A stretch of 64,000 nucleotides of DNA. Origin: Adlercreutzia agrestimuris. GTDB lineage: Bacteria > Actinomycetota > Coriobacteriia > Coriobacteriales > Eggerthellaceae. The stretch lies in NCBI RefSeq assembly GCF_943193125.1, contig NZ_CALPCX010000003.1:186001-250000 (forward strand), in the 5' to 3' direction. A program made the position numbers and the translations under genes. Shown here piece by piece: positions 8,345 to 18,112 of the stretch. Every line of letters begins with the position of its first letter. Position 1 is the first letter of the stretch. The notes beneath the pieces are model-generated. The model did not search any database. It was not told the origin of the DNA and was given only the letters and a program-made list of their open reading frames with translations.

Positions 8345-9664
8345 ATGCGTGCGCAGTGGTACAAGCTTGATAATGTAGGCAAGTTTTATGCCGCTCAAGC
8401 AGGTAATGCTGCTCAGACGGTGTTTCGTTTCTCTGCAACATTGAAAGAGCCTGTAGACGCTGACATTTTACAAAAGGCATTGATACGCGCAATTTATCAG
8501 TATCCAAGCTTTAATGTTCAACTGCGTTCAGGGCTTTTTTGGCACTATCTTGAGAGCATGCAAGAGATCGCTCAGGTAGAAAAAGAAGCGCTACCAATAT
8601 GCTTTCCACTCCACACTGACGTTTCAAGTTCTCTCTATCGCGTGAGTTATTACGATTGTCGAATCAATCTTGAGGTTTCTCACATTATTTCAGACGGACG
8701 CGGAACGTTAGAGTTTTTCAAAGCTTTGATCTGCGCATATATTGAAGAGCGTTATGGTAATTTATGCAAATTGCAAGATAAAAGCATTTCACAAGCTCGC
8801 CTAAGCGAAGATAGCTATACGGTTAATTTTGATCGCAAAGCAGCTGGCGCTGACAAAAAATGCAAAGTATATCGCCTCACAGGATGGAAGAATACAACCA
8901 ATCCAACGTATACGGAATATCACGTGAGCGCTGCTGCCGTACACACAACCGCAAAGAGCTTTGGTGTGTCAGTCACCTCTTTTGTTATAGCAGCCGTCAT
9001 GAAAGCAATTGTTGACACGATGCCTGCGACCAAGACTTCTCGGACAATAAACATTGGTATCCCTGTTGATTTGCGAACACTTTTTGAATCAGATACTACA
9101 CGCAACTTTTTTGGTATGGCATATGTCAGTCTTACCCCAACTCAACAACACCAACCCATTGAAGAGATAGCAAAAAATGTACACGTACAGCTTAAAGCAG
9201 CCACTCAGCCCGATGCTATCAAACGACGCATGAATCGGATGATTAAGTTTGAAAAGAATCCTCTTATCCGCGTGACACCACTCTTTTTGAAAGATGCCAT
9301 TTTGGGAATAGCTGATTGGAAATCATGGCGCGATGTCACAACAACCGTTTCAAACATCGGTCGGATTGAGTTAGATCCCCTTTGCAAGCCTTATGTATGC
9401 GACATTAACGTTCTGACTTCCACACGTGGACTCAATTTTGTTCTTTGCACTTACGGAGATGATCTTAGCCTTGGAATTTCGTCAGTATACATTCGCCATG
9501 ACATCATCCGTCGCCTTTGTGAAATACTCCGTGATTTCGGCATTGTTGGCACCATGAACATCAATAAATCTTGCGAACAAATTGACCTGCAACTCAAACA
9601 AGCTCGTCTTGAATCTGCACTAGATACTCACAAGCCCTCTTCTTTACGCGAGGATGAAAAATGA
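8345..9664 (+). CDS. Condensation-fold acyltransferase (alcohol acetyltransferase-like)
   Basis: 439 residues of the chloramphenicol acetyltransferase/condensation-domain fold. The active-site signature reads S-H-I-I-S-D-G, with catalytic H113 and D117 of the HxxxDG motif; the first His of the classical HHxxxDG form is Ser. The alternation of two similar halves and a D-L-R-x-L segment near residue 240 fit alcohol acetyltransferase or polyketide-associated acyltransferases. The likely reaction is acyl transfer from acyl-CoA to an alcohol or amine; the acceptor is unknown. It starts 3 bases after the esterase stop and its own stop overlaps the next start as ATGA, indicating tight translational coupling. 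Confidence 0.75.
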   Translation: MRAQWYKLDNVGKFYAAQAGNAAQTVFRFSATLKEPVDADILQKALIRAIYQYPSFNVQLRSGLFWHYLESMQEIAQVEKEALPICFPLHTDVSSSLYRVSYYDCRINLEVSHIISDGRGTLEFFKALICAYIEERYGNLCKLQDKSISQARLSEDSYTVNFDRKAAGADKKCKVYRLTGWKNTTNPTYTEYHVSAAAVHTTAKSFGVSVTSFVIAAVMKAIVDTMPATKTSRTINIGIPVDLRTLFESDTTRNFFGMAYVSLTPTQQHQPIEEIAKNVHVQLKAATQPDAIKRRMNRMIKFEKNPLIRVTPLFLKDAILGIADWKSWRDVTTTVSNIGRIELDPLCKPYVCDINVLTSTRGLNFVLCTYGDDLSLGISSVYIRHDIIRRLCEILRDFGIVGTMNINKSCEQIDLQLKQARLESALDTHKPSSLREDEK

Positions 9665-10317
9665 GAACTTGCTCATCGTGCAAAATTAGTTTCACAGGCG
9701 ATCTTCACGCATGCCCTCTCTGCGGTCAAAAGCTTGTTGGCGCAGCAACACCATCATTGATGTTTACTGACACACACCTTGCACCAAAACGTAAAGTGAA
9801 TCAATTAGTGGGTGTGCTGAGCGCGCTTGTTATGATTCTAACCCTACTAGGCGGTATATATATTCAACAGAGTTTTTGGGTGATCCTAGCTGAGCTTGTC
9901 GCCCTCGCGCTCAATTACATCTTTATTCGCAATGTCATGTTGCATTCACCAAATTTCTTGCGAATAATTCAACGCTATTTTCTTCTTCTCATAGCTATCA
10001 TACTTTTGCTATTCATGATTACACAACAGCAATCGCTTGCAACATACGTTATTCCTCTGGTGTGCATCGTTGCACTCATAACTAATGGAGTGCTCGTTAT
10101 TGTCTTTCGTGATTCCTTTGTTAAAGGATATGCAAAGTATATTCTTTATGAACTTGCCCTTGGTTTTTTGCCTGTTCTTTTGCTTGCATGCAACTTGGTG
10201 ACCTGGCCGTATCTTGCAATTACAAGCGCTTGCGTAGCAGTCCTTCTCCTGATCTTATTACTCATTTTGTGCCGCAAACAACTTGCATTGGAATTCAGAA
10301 AACTCTTTAGCGCCTAA
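9661..10317 (+). CDS. Zinc-ribbon membrane protein (DUF6320-like)
   Basis: 218 residues. The N-terminus carries a treble-clef-like zinc ribbon: C-S-S-C at 4-7 and C-P-L-C about ten residues later. Then come about six hydrophobic segments (roughly 42-210). From memory, zinc-ribbon plus six-helix proteins annotated DUF6320 sit next to alcohol acetyltransferase-like genes and esterases in gut Firmicutes, which is the arrangement seen here. The start overlaps the previous stop by four bases. It may anchor the acyltransferase at the membrane or transport its product; no function is established. Confidence 0.7.
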   Translation: MRTCSSCKISFTGDLHACPLCGQKLVGAATPSLMFTDTHLAPKRKVNQLVGVLSALVMILTLLGGIYIQQSFWVILAELVALALNYIFIRNVMLHSPNFLRIIQRYFLLLIAIILLLFMITQQQSLATYVIPLVCIVALITNGVLVIVFRDSFVKGYAKYILYELALGFLPVLLLACNLVTWPYLAITSACVAVLLLILLLILCRKQLALEFRKLFSA

Positions 10318-10337
10318 TTGCACAGCGCTCAAACTTA

Positions 10338-10365
10338 AAATGCGCACTCCAAAGAATGCGCATTT
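10338..10365. terminator. Terminator between DUF6320-like gene and copA
   Basis: AAATGCGCA (10338-10346) pairs with TGCGCATTT (10357-10365). It lies 20 bases after the plus-strand cassette and 22 bases beyond the copA stop, so it can serve both convergent units. Confidence 0.75.
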
Positions 10366-10387
10366 CTTCGCTCGTATTTTTATAAGC

Positions 10388-12724
10388 CTATTTGAAACGC
10401 TTCAGTAGCAAAGAATTACTAACTACCGATACGCTTGAAAGTGCCATTGCTGCACCTGCTAATGCTGGCGCCAAAATGCCAAAGGCTGCTAAGGGAATCA
10501 TGATGCAGTTATAAATAAGAGCCCAAAAAAGATTCTGTTTGATCTTTCGCATGGTGGCCCTTGAAAGGCGAAGTGCCACCAAAAGATCACTGAGCTGATT
10601 GTGCATCAGTACAACCGATCCAGCATCAAGCGCAATATCAGTACCCGAAGCCATAGCTACCCCAATGTCTGCAGCTGCAAGCGCGGGGGCATCGTTAATA
10701 CCATCACCAACAAAAGCAACAATGCGTTTTGGGGACGTTTCATATTTTTGATTGCCCTTCGCATCAAGCAGATCTTCCTCATCATGGGCAAGTGTTGTGA
10801 GCGCCTCGCTTGCTTGCACCCGCCTTACACAATCTGCCTTTTCAAGTGGTTTTACCGATGCAAATACCTGATCTTCTTCAATGCCAACCTCTTGTGCGAT
10901 AACACACGCCGACCTCAGCACATCGCCGGTTACCATATACGAGGTGACACCATAGGAGTTTTTCAAGGTAGCAATCGTTTGCGCAGCGTCTTCTTTGGGC
11001 GCATCCCAAAATGCCATAGACCCTCGATTGATACCATCTACGATAACTTGCGTCTTTCCTTGGTCTTCGCCATCCTTCTTACTAACACCAACATACACCT
11101 TGTGCCCGTTCACCACACCACAAACACCTTCGCCAACAAGTGCTTCAAAACCCTCAACCGACAAAGAAGTACTTATGCCTTTTGTTTGCGCGTACGAGAC
11201 CACCGCGTGAGCTAAGGGATGCTCACTGTGCGCTTCAAGAGCGCTTGCAAATGCAAGTGCTTCATCGTCAACACTGCAAGCAACAACCTCAGGTATACCT
11301 TTTGTGATTGTGCCCGTCTTATCAAAGACTGCAGCTTTAAGGTTACCGAGTGATTCCAACACAAAGCCATCCTTTATCAAAACACCAAGCTGTGCTCCTT
11401 TGCCCATACCAACCATAAGCGCTGTAGGGGTAGCCAATCCAAGTGCACAAGGACACGCAACACAGATAACTGCTATGGCTGGCATAAGTGCCTGCTGAAG
11501 TCTATGGGAGTCCTGATCAGGAGTCACCACAAAGAACCACAGCAAAAATTCCGCAAGCGCAATGAGCAAAATTGCCGGTACAAAGATAGAAGCAATTTTA
11601 TCTGCAATTCGCTGGATGGGAGCTTTTGATCCTTGCGCGTCTTCCACCGCACGAACGATGCGAGCAAGCGTTGAATCTGACCCCACGCGAAGCGCTCGCA
11701 CACGAAGAGCACCCGTGGTATTTTGCGTGCCACCCGTCACAGCGTCGTTAATTGTTTTCAACACCGGAAGAGCTTCACCGGTGAGCATAGATTCATCAAT
11801 CTCGCTTGATCCTTCCAATACCACACCATCAACAGGAACTTTTTCTCCCGGGCGCACAAGTACACTATCTCCAGCAACCACCTGCGCAAGAGGAATTGTC
11901 AATTCTTGACCTGCGCGAACTACACAAGCTGTTGGAGGTGTGAGATTCATAAGAGACTCTATAGCTTGACTTGTCGCACCTTTCGCACGAGTTTCCAATA
12001 TCTTGCCCAACAAAACAAAAGTAATAAGCATGGCGCAAGTTTCAAAATATGGCATACCATCATTGATCTCAAGCGCAGCACTCGTGGCTGACCAATCACC
12101 AGTGACAATTGGTAAAAAGGTAATATAGAGCGAGAAAGCAAATGCGATAGTGGTTCCAAGCGCTACCAAAACATCCATGTTTGCAGATCCGCTCTTCAAT
12201 GCTCCATATGCTCCACTGTAGAAACGCGCACCGCAGCCAAATTGTACTGGGATAGTCAAAATCATAAGCACGATATTTGCTGCAAACATAGCTTGCGTAT
12301 GCGTAGGATCCGGAACAAACAATCCTGCAAGTGTGTCACCAACCGCCATATGCCATCCAGGAATCATGCCTATTGCCACAATGAGAACGGTTAAAACTGC
12401 TGCACCTCCAAAAACGCGCTTATCGTGCGCTGTACGAGCTTTCTCACGAGCTCGTCTATTCTCGTCAATCAGCGGCGCATCTTCTGGCATAAGCTCAGCA
12501 GAAAAGGATAAGTCATCAAAAACCGCCAGCATGTCATCAACACTTGCTTGCGCTGGATCAAAAACAACCTTGCCGGTATTGTTGGCAAGATTCACCGCAA
12601 CATCTATTACACCAGGAGTTTTACGATAGTGCTTTTCGATATTTGCTGCGCAATTCGCACAATGCATTCCTTCAATGGCCAAGCGTATGCTTGCTTGATT
12701 TTGTTCTTGACTATTTGTATTCAT
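10388..12724 (-). CDS. copA: Copper-exporting P1B-type ATPase
   Basis: 778 residues. One N-terminal heavy-metal domain carries G-M-H-C-A-N-C (C22, C25). The membrane part has the copper-path motif C-P-C at 424-426, followed by the phosphorylation site D468-K-T-G-T. The actuator T-G-E-A and the hinge G-D-G-I-N-D-A-P are present. CPC plus a GMxCxxC domain identifies a Cu(I) exporter in the cytoplasmic membrane. It is the second gene of a csoR-copA operon (25-base gap), so it should be induced by copper when CsoR leaves its operator. No copZ chaperone gene is adjacent. Confidence 0.95.
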   Translation of the reverse strand: MNTNSQEQNQASIRLAIEGMHCANCAANIEKHYRKTPGVIDVAVNLANNTGKVVFDPAQASVDDMLAVFDDLSFSAELMPEDAPLIDENRRAREKARTAHDKRVFGGAAVLTVLIVAIGMIPGWHMAVGDTLAGLFVPDPTHTQAMFAANIVLMILTIPVQFGCGARFYSGAYGALKSGSANMDVLVALGTTIAFAFSLYITFLPIVTGDWSATSAALEINDGMPYFETCAMLITFVLLGKILETRAKGATSQAIESLMNLTPPTACVVRAGQELTIPLAQVVAGDSVLVRPGEKVPVDGVVLEGSSEIDESMLTGEALPVLKTINDAVTGGTQNTTGALRVRALRVGSDSTLARIVRAVEDAQGSKAPIQRIADKIASIFVPAILLIALAEFLLWFFVVTPDQDSHRLQQALMPAIAVICVACPCALGLATPTALMVGMGKGAQLGVLIKDGFVLESLGNLKAAVFDKTGTITKGIPEVVACSVDDEALAFASALEAHSEHPLAHAVVSYAQTKGISTSLSVEGFEALVGEGVCGVVNGHKVYVGVSKKDGEDQGKTQVIVDGINRGSMAFWDAPKEDAAQTIATLKNSYGVTSYMVTGDVLRSACVIAQEVGIEEDQVFASVKPLEKADCVRRVQASEALTTLAHDEEDLLDAKGNQKYETSPKRIVAFVGDGINDAPALAAADIGVAMASGTDIALDAGSVVLMHNQLSDLLVALRLSRATMRKIKQNLFWALIYNCIMIPLAAFGILAPALAGAAMALSSVSVVSNSLLLKRFK

Positions 12725-12749
12725 CTCTAAACCTCAAGCTTCCTAACGC

Positions 12750-13058
12750 CTATCGAAAACGACGCATGAGCGTCATAACTTCCTCAACCACATCATCATT
12801 TCCTTTGCGGATTTCTTCAACGACACATGTCTCTAAGTGATCCTGCAAAAGCATTTCAGAAATGCGTCTAACAGCAGATTCCGCCGCTGACAGCTGCACC
12901 AACACATCACCACAGTAGCGATTGTCCTCAATCATGTTCTTCACGCCATTAAGTTGACCTATTGCCCGATTCAAACGCTTGATCAAATCAGCTTGAAACT
13001 CTACTGAGCGAGGGGTGTTCTTTTGCTTACAGTCGCATGTTTTATACTCGTCATTCAT
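12750..13058 (-). CDS. csoR: CsoR copper-sensing transcriptional repressor
   Basis: 102 residues, all-helical. The Cu(I) ligand set is C49, H74 and C78, with spacings 25 and 4 exactly as in CsoR (Cys-x24-His-x3-Cys). An extra N-terminal Cys pair (C8, C10) is upstream of the core and not part of the canonical site. CsoR binds GC-rich palindromes as a tetramer and releases DNA on binding Cu(I). A matching operator lies between the -35 and -10 of its own promoter. GAGG precedes the ATG. Confidence 0.92.
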   Translation of the reverse strand: MNDEYKTCDCKQKNTPRSVEFQADLIKRLNRAIGQLNGVKNMIEDNRYCGDVLVQLSAAESAVRRISEMLLQDHLETCVVEEIRKGNDDVVEEVMTLMRRFR

Positions 13059-13103
13059 AAGGCTTCCTCATATGCTGTCTATTTACACTCCACAGTATAC
13101 GTA

Positions 13104-13131
13104 TATATACCCCCTGGGGGTATATTGTCAA
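13104..13131 (-). promoter_or_regulatory. csoR-copA promoter with embedded CsoR operator
   Basis: On the minus strand, TTGACA (13131-13126) and TATATA (13109-13104) are separated by 16 bases. The spacer is filled by a 19-base perfect palindrome with runs of five G and five C flanked by TATA (13106-13124). G/C-run palindromes of this form are the known CsoR targets. Repressor bound here would occlude RNA polymerase directly. Confidence 0.88.
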
Positions 13132-13214
13132 GCAATATGTTTATTGAACAACACTAAAGGCAGGGTGCTATCATAAGGCTGAAATAAGAGATGAGGCTGA
13201 TTAAAGGAACTTCT

Positions 13215-13988
13215 ATGTCTATGCAACCAAGCACAAAACTGACTGCAAATAATCACGAAGACTCAATTCGCGAGTTAGATGAACTTCATAAACGTCGGGA
13301 GCAACTTGCAACACATGTTGTAACTCGCCTTGCAGCTAACACAGAGTTTAGCGACATGATCAGGCGTAATCTTGCCCCCTATCAACGTCTCATGACATAC
13401 TATGAATGCGCAATGATGGAAATTGAAACCAAGTTTCGCGTACTTGACGCTGAATATGGCCTGCGTTTTGACCGCAACCCTATTGAATCAATCAAAACGC
13501 GCCTTAAAGGAACCGACAGTTTGGCAAAAAAGCTTAATCGGAAAGGATTTCCCCTCTCAGTTGAGTCCATTGAGGAAAACATTTTTGACGTTGCTGGCGT
13601 GCGAGTAGTTTGCACGTTTCCCGAAGATATCTTTACGCTTTCAGAAGCACTCTTAGCTCAAGACGACATCACATTAATTGAAAAACGCGATTATGTTACT
13701 AACCCAAAACCAAGTGGTTATCGTAGTTTGCATCTTATCGTTGAAACGCCAATCTTTCTTGAAAAGGAAAAGCGCCCTGTTAAGGTTGAAGTACAACTCC
13801 GCACCATCTCAATGAATTTCTGGGCATCATTAGAACATCAGCTTCGCTACAAAAAGAACCTTTCCGACGAAGCAGCAGCACAAGTAAGTGATGAACTTGT
13901 TAAGCTCGCCGAAGATGCTGCTAGCCTTGATGAACGCATGCAGAAACTTCGCACGTATCTTGACGAACAAGCAACACGTGATGCGTAA
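13215..13988 (+). CDS. Small alarmone synthetase (RelQ/YjbM-like GTP pyrophosphokinase)
   Basis: 257 residues from the ATG at 13215, which has AAAGGA 6 bases upstream; an in-frame ATG 24 bases earlier lacks a ribosome site. It contains a RelA/SpoT synthetase domain: R-x-K near residue 90, then G-Y-R-S-L-H-L, and E-V-Q-L-R-T near residue 195. There is no HD hydrolase, TGS or ACT domain, so this is a synthetase-only short form. It makes (p)ppGpp from ATP and GDP/GTP in the cytoplasm. It stands alone, divergent from csoR. Confidence 0.85.
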   Translation: MSMQPSTKLTANNHEDSIRELDELHKRREQLATHVVTRLAANTEFSDMIRRNLAPYQRLMTYYECAMMEIETKFRVLDAEYGLRFDRNPIESIKTRLKGTDSLAKKLNRKGFPLSVESIEENIFDVAGVRVVCTFPEDIFTLSEALLAQDDITLIEKRDYVTNPKPSGYRSLHLIVETPIFLEKEKRPVKVEVQLRTISMNFWASLEHQLRYKKNLSDEAAAQVSDELVKLAEDAASLDERMQKLRTYLDEQATRDA

Positions 13989-14033
13989 TCCCGAAGGTAT
14001 CACCTTATACTAAAAGCGCCTGATCAGGTATTT

Positions 14034-15830
14034 CTACTCGCCAAACTGCATACGATAGTAGCGTGCATAGGTTCCGTTAAGAGCCAAGAGCTCATCATGT
14101 GTTCCCTGCTCAACCACGCGTCCGTCCTCAACAACTGCAATAAGTTGTGCGGTTCGAATCGTTGAGAGTCTGTGTGCAATGATGAGCGTAGTGCGACCAC
14201 GAGACAGTTCCGCAAGTGATGCCTGAATTGCGTGCTCGCTTTCGTTATCAAGTGCGCTTGTTGCCTCATCCAAGATCAAGATGCGGGGATTGCGCAAAAA
14301 CACACGCGCAATAGCAATACGCTGTTTCTGACCTCCCGAAAGCCGAGCTCCGCGCTCTCCCACTAAAGTGTTATAGCCTTCGGGAAGTGCACGTATAAAC
14401 TCATCTGCATTAGCTCGTTTTGCTGCTTCAATAATCTCATCATCAGTTGCATCAGCGCGACCATAAGCAATATTATCTCGCACAGAACCGCCGAACAAAT
14501 ACACATCCTGTTGCACAATGCCAATTGCTTCACGAAGTGATGAGAGTGTGACATCGCGAATATCAATGCCGTCGATAGAAATTGAACCCGCGTCTACATC
14601 GTAAAAACGAGGCAACAATGAGCAAGTCGTAGTTTTACCGCCACCACTCGGACCCACTAAAGCAACAGTAGACCCAGCCGGCACATGAAGGTTTAAACCG
14701 CGTAATACAGGCTTGTCCTGGTCATACGCAAACCAAACATCGTCGTAGTCAACGCGACCACGAACGCCATCCAGCTCAATCTCATCAAGGCTTTGAGCAT
14801 CTGGTAAGTTTTGGACATCTGGATGCTCGTCAAGAACCTCCATAAAGCGCCTGAAACCCGCATATCCTTTTTGCAGGGTTTCGGTAAAATTGATCAACTG
14901 CTCAACAGGCGCTATGAAAATGCCGATGTATAAAGCATATATTGCCAGATCAGTTACTTGAAGCGTACCTTGCGCAACAAAATAACCGCCCCCAACAATA
15001 GTCACGGTATACAGCAGTCCCATAAAGAGCGAGTTCATTGCATGAAATGCACCCAAAAACCTATATGAGCGCTTTTTTGTACTCAAAAACGCATCGTTTG
15101 CTACGGCAAATTTTGCTCGCTCAGCACTTTCACCCCCAAATGACTTGACCACACGTATGCCGCCAAGCGAGTCTTGAACAGTAGCATTGATCCCAGCCAT
15201 GCGTTCACGATTCTCACGAAATATGACACGACGTCGATAGTTCAAGATAAACGAAAGGGTTGCCATAACAAGCGTTGCCACAAGCATAATGAGCGTTAAA
15301 GGCACGTTTATCATGAACAAAAGCACAAATGAACCAACAATTTTAAGGGTACAAATAAAGAGATTTTCAGGACCATGGTGCGCAAGTTCGGAAATGTCAA
15401 AAAGATCAGAGGTTACTTTTGCCATCATTGCGCCGGTGTTGTGACGATCATAATAGCTAAACGTCAAGCGTTGATACTGACTAAAAAGGTCACGACGCAT
15501 GTCTGCTTCCATATAAGCACCCATAATATGACCCCAGCAGGTAATAAAATATTGACAACCGGTGCGCAGCAGATAAAGCGCAGCAAAAAGAAGCGCTATA
15601 AGCCCGAGGCTCGAAACAATTACCGATGGCGCCTCTAAAAAGAACTCCTTGGTGAAAAAATTGAGGAATTGCGGGAACGCTAAATCAACAGCCGCAAGAA
15701 GTGTTGCACAAAGCAAGTCAGCAAAAAAGAGTCCTTTATAAGGACCGTAATAGCTGATAAAACGCGACCAAACACGCCACGCTGATACCTCAGCATGAGA
15801 TTCTTTGCATATTTCATCTGACTGATTCAT
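14034..15830 (-). CDS. ABC exporter, fused permease and ATPase
   Basis: 598 residues. The N-terminal type-I exporter membrane domain has six segments (about 35-320). The C-terminal ATPase has Walker A G-P-S-G-G-G-K-T-T, signature L-S-G-G-Q-K-Q-R and Walker B I-L-I-L-D-E-A-T-S-A-L-D. It is a half-transporter expected to work as a homodimer in lipid, peptide or drug export (MsbA/MdlB/BmrA-like). Only one such gene is present and no substrate gene is adjacent, so the cargo is unknown. It is divergent from the acyltransferase at 15943. Confidence 0.88.
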   Translation of the reverse strand: MNQSDEICKESHAEVSAWRVWSRFISYYGPYKGLFFADLLCATLLAAVDLAFPQFLNFFTKEFFLEAPSVIVSSLGLIALLFAALYLLRTGCQYFITCWGHIMGAYMEADMRRDLFSQYQRLTFSYYDRHNTGAMMAKVTSDLFDISELAHHGPENLFICTLKIVGSFVLLFMINVPLTLIMLVATLVMATLSFILNYRRRVIFRENRERMAGINATVQDSLGGIRVVKSFGGESAERAKFAVANDAFLSTKKRSYRFLGAFHAMNSLFMGLLYTVTIVGGGYFVAQGTLQVTDLAIYALYIGIFIAPVEQLINFTETLQKGYAGFRRFMEVLDEHPDVQNLPDAQSLDEIELDGVRGRVDYDDVWFAYDQDKPVLRGLNLHVPAGSTVALVGPSGGGKTTTCSLLPRFYDVDAGSISIDGIDIRDVTLSSLREAIGIVQQDVYLFGGSVRDNIAYGRADATDDEIIEAAKRANADEFIRALPEGYNTLVGERGARLSGGQKQRIAIARVFLRNPRILILDEATSALDNESEHAIQASLAELSRGRTTLIIAHRLSTIRTAQLIAVVEDGRVVEQGTHDELLALNGTYARYYRMQFGE

Positions 15831-15942
15831 ATAAGTATTCTACACCACACATATAACACGACTGATAGATTCAAAGTGCATTAGTTATCAAGAATCTACT
15901 ATTATGAAAAGCCAAGGTAAACTTAACAACAAAGAGAGCTTT

Positions 15943-16968
15943 ATGACAGACGCTACTTCTGTTTTTCAATCACCATCTCCAGATGCAAACAACGCTGCCA
16001 CACGACGACTTATTTGGATAGACATAGCAAAAGGTATTGCTATCTTATTGGTAATCACTGGTCATACGGTATCAGTAGGCTCTCCGCTGGTGCCCATGAT
16101 TTTCATGTTTCATATGCCGTTATTTTTTATCATGGCTGGTTATACCTACAAGATCAAGCCACTGAAAACCGTTGTACTAACTTCAGCAAAACGCCTGCTC
16201 ATCCCTTATGTCATTATTTTTGCTTTGTGGCAAGGCTACACTCTCATCCAACAAGCAAACGTGTTTACTCTTGATACGCTTGTTACACTTGGAATCCGAT
16301 TCATCTTTGCCTCAGGATCGCCCAACGAAACCATGGGCGTTACCGATGTTGGTATGGCGTGGTTTTTAATGTGTCTTTTTGTCTCTCGCGTCCTTCTTAA
16401 TCTTATTCTTTCATGTTGCGAGAGATATCATCTTACCCTACCCATACAAGCAATCATATTTATTGCGCTTGCAGCTCTTGGTATCGTAATCGGCGAAAAA
16501 CTCCAGATATTTTTACCCTTTGATTTTGACTTGGCGCTCATAACAGTTGGCTTTATGTGGTGCGGTTATATCGCGCGAAAAACAGACTTTTTGGCAAAAT
16601 TCGGCTTTCGCCTCCCAGTACTCTTAGGTGCACTAGCCATATACGTTGCTGCGTTTTCATTGAGCTATCTTGAGCTTGCCATGCGGCTTTACGGCATTGC
16701 TCCACTTTGTATTGCAGGTGCACTTGCAGGCTCTCTTCTTGCTTGCTGGATTTCAACGATTATTGAGCGAACGTCAAAACTCTTAACAAAATGCTTTGTC
16801 TTCTTGGGACAAAATAGCATGCTCGTTTATTGCTTCCATTGTATGGATTGGTTTATCCCCTGGAAAACTCTTCCCGCACTGCAAAGCCTTCCCTTTAAGC
16901 AAGGCATTGCCACAGCGCTTCGGACGCTTTACGCAATTCTCCTTACCTTATTGGTTAAGCGGGTTTAA
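15943..16968 (+). CDS. Acyltransferase 3-type integral membrane acyltransferase
   Basis: 341 residues from the ATG at 15943 (AGAGAG upstream). An N-terminal W-I-D-I-A-K-G-I-A-I-L-L-V-I-T-G-H-T block and an F-H-M-P-L-F-F-I-M-A-G segment identify the acyltransferase-3 family (fucose-4-O-acetylase-like branch), with about ten membrane segments. The conserved His of the I-x-G-H-T segment is present. Members transfer acetyl groups to cell-surface sugars. The protein stops soon after a late membrane segment and is slightly short. No polysaccharide genes are nearby. Confidence 0.75.
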   Translation: MTDATSVFQSPSPDANNAATRRLIWIDIAKGIAILLVITGHTVSVGSPLVPMIFMFHMPLFFIMAGYTYKIKPLKTVVLTSAKRLLIPYVIIFALWQGYTLIQQANVFTLDTLVTLGIRFIFASGSPNETMGVTDVGMAWFLMCLFVSRVLLNLILSCCERYHLTLPIQAIIFIALAALGIVIGEKLQIFLPFDFDLALITVGFMWCGYIARKTDFLAKFGFRLPVLLGALAIYVAAFSLSYLELAMRLYGIAPLCIAGALAGSLLACWISTIIERTSKLLTKCFVFLGQNSMLVYCFHCMDWFIPWKTLPALQSLPFKQGIATALRTLYAILLTLLVKRV

Positions 16969-17033
16969 AATACGCTCCTTTTCAAATACCAAATCCACAC
17001 CGCACTTTGTTCAATCATGATATAGTAAGCCGC

Positions 17034-17258
17034 ATGAAAAAGCTCAACCATACACCATCGCAAAAGCCATCATCTTCCCCAGCAATCTATTTACGCTGGC
17101 TTGCATGCTTATGTGCCGTTATGGCGCTCTTTTGCCTTGGCGTTTTTATTGTTGGCTATAAAGATCCCAGTTTTGGGCGAGTTGCTACCTTTATCTTGCT
17201 TTGCATAGCATGCCCAGTGCTGCTAATCATCTCGAAGCGCCTTGACTCTAAGGATTAG
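17034..17258 (+). CDS. Small two-helix membrane protein, apparently leaderless
   Basis: 74 residues, with a basic Lys/Ser/Pro N-terminus and two hydrophobic segments (about 20-42 and 50-68). The family is not recognised. No Shine-Dalgarno sequence is present. A TATAGT (17021-17026) lies 7 bases before the ATG, so a transcript from it would begin about at the start codon. It ends 13 bases from the convergent Sel1 gene. Whether it is a genuine protein is not certain, but its composition looks like a small membrane protein. Confidence 0.5.
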   Translation: MKKLNHTPSQKPSSSPAIYLRWLACLCAVMALFCLGVFIVGYKDPSFGRVATFILLCIACPVLLIISKRLDSKD

Positions 17259-17271
17259 CCTTACAAACGGC

Positions 17272-18033
17272 TTATATGCTTAAACATGCTTCGTCAAGAA
17301 GCCGACGCGCCTGTTCCTGACCGTCAATTGCTTGCTGAAGACGCTTTTTGTAGTAATATTGCCCCGCTTCAATATCAATACGAAGCCCTACTTCTGCAGT
17401 CTGAAATAAACTGAGTGCACGCATAATATCCACTTGGGCACCCGAGTCCTTTGGATCAAGAAGCAACGGTGCAATACGAATAGCAGGTTGCGCAGCCTCT
17501 ACCACCCCTTTAGCCTCCTCTAAGCTACGCTCCCAAAGAGTCAGTGCTACTGACAAATTACGCGGCACAGCCTTACCCCTGCTGTACATATCCCCCATTT
17601 TATAAAGCGCTTCAAACTGAGGGGCAAGAGCGCAAGCAAGAGCATAATACTCATATGCCTTGCGATAATCTGGGTCTCCAATACGTCCATACTCATAAAT
17701 ATAACCCATGTTGATAATGGACTGGAAACAACCCCACCCTATAGCTTGCTCATAGAGCTTGGCAGCCTTTTCGTAATCTTGAGGCATAATGTCGCCCATG
17801 TAATAGAGCGCCCCTAAATCATTGGCACAAGTTCCGTCTTCATGCAAAACGCCAGTTTCGTAACCTTTTACAATAAAATTCGCAAAAGCTTCATCGCATT
17901 GAGCAAGCTGAGTAATAACTTGCCTATGAGTGGAAACGTAGTAGCAAAAGTCCTCGAACAAGCCTTCCTCAATCAAGTTACTCATATCTTCTTTGAGTGT
18001 TTGCTCAATAGGGGTTACTCTCGCATTAGACAT
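17272..18033 (-). CDS. Sel1/TPR-like repeat protein
   Basis: 253 residues from the ATG at 18033, preceded by GGAAGGA at 8 bases. The middle holds Sel1-type helical repeats: A-L-Y-Y-M-G-D...Y-E-K-A-A-K-L-Y-E-Q-A, then N-M-G-Y-I-Y-E-Y-G...Y-R-K-A-Y-E-Y-Y, then K-M-G-D-M-Y-S-R-G. Sel1 repeats are protein-protein interaction scaffolds. There is no signal peptide or membrane segment, so it is probably cytoplasmic. No partner is evident from the neighbourhood. Confidence 0.75.
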   Translation of the reverse strand: MSNARVTPIEQTLKEDMSNLIEEGLFEDFCYYVSTHRQVITQLAQCDEAFANFIVKGYETGVLHEDGTCANDLGALYYMGDIMPQDYEKAAKLYEQAIGWGCFQSIINMGYIYEYGRIGDPDYRKAYEYYALACALAPQFEALYKMGDMYSRGKAVPRNLSVALTLWERSLEEAKGVVEAAQPAIRIAPLLLDPKDSGAQVDIMRALSLFQTAEVGLRIDIEAGQYYYKKRLQQAIDGQEQARRLLDEACLSI

Positions 18034-18112
18034 AGCGGCATTCCTTCCTCTCAAAGAAGTGCACTTGTATAACAGAGCTTCTCTTCTTTAGGACAACCTT
18101 TAAGTCCCATAC

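Noticed and set aside
10601..11215. Long plus-strand reading frame inside copA
   Set aside because: It is fully antisense to a certain gene, has no ribosome site and gives an implausible His/Cys/Arg-rich composition.
14011..14030. CCTGATCAGG palindrome after the alarmone synthetase gene
   Set aside because: No loop and no T-run, so it is not a credible terminator.
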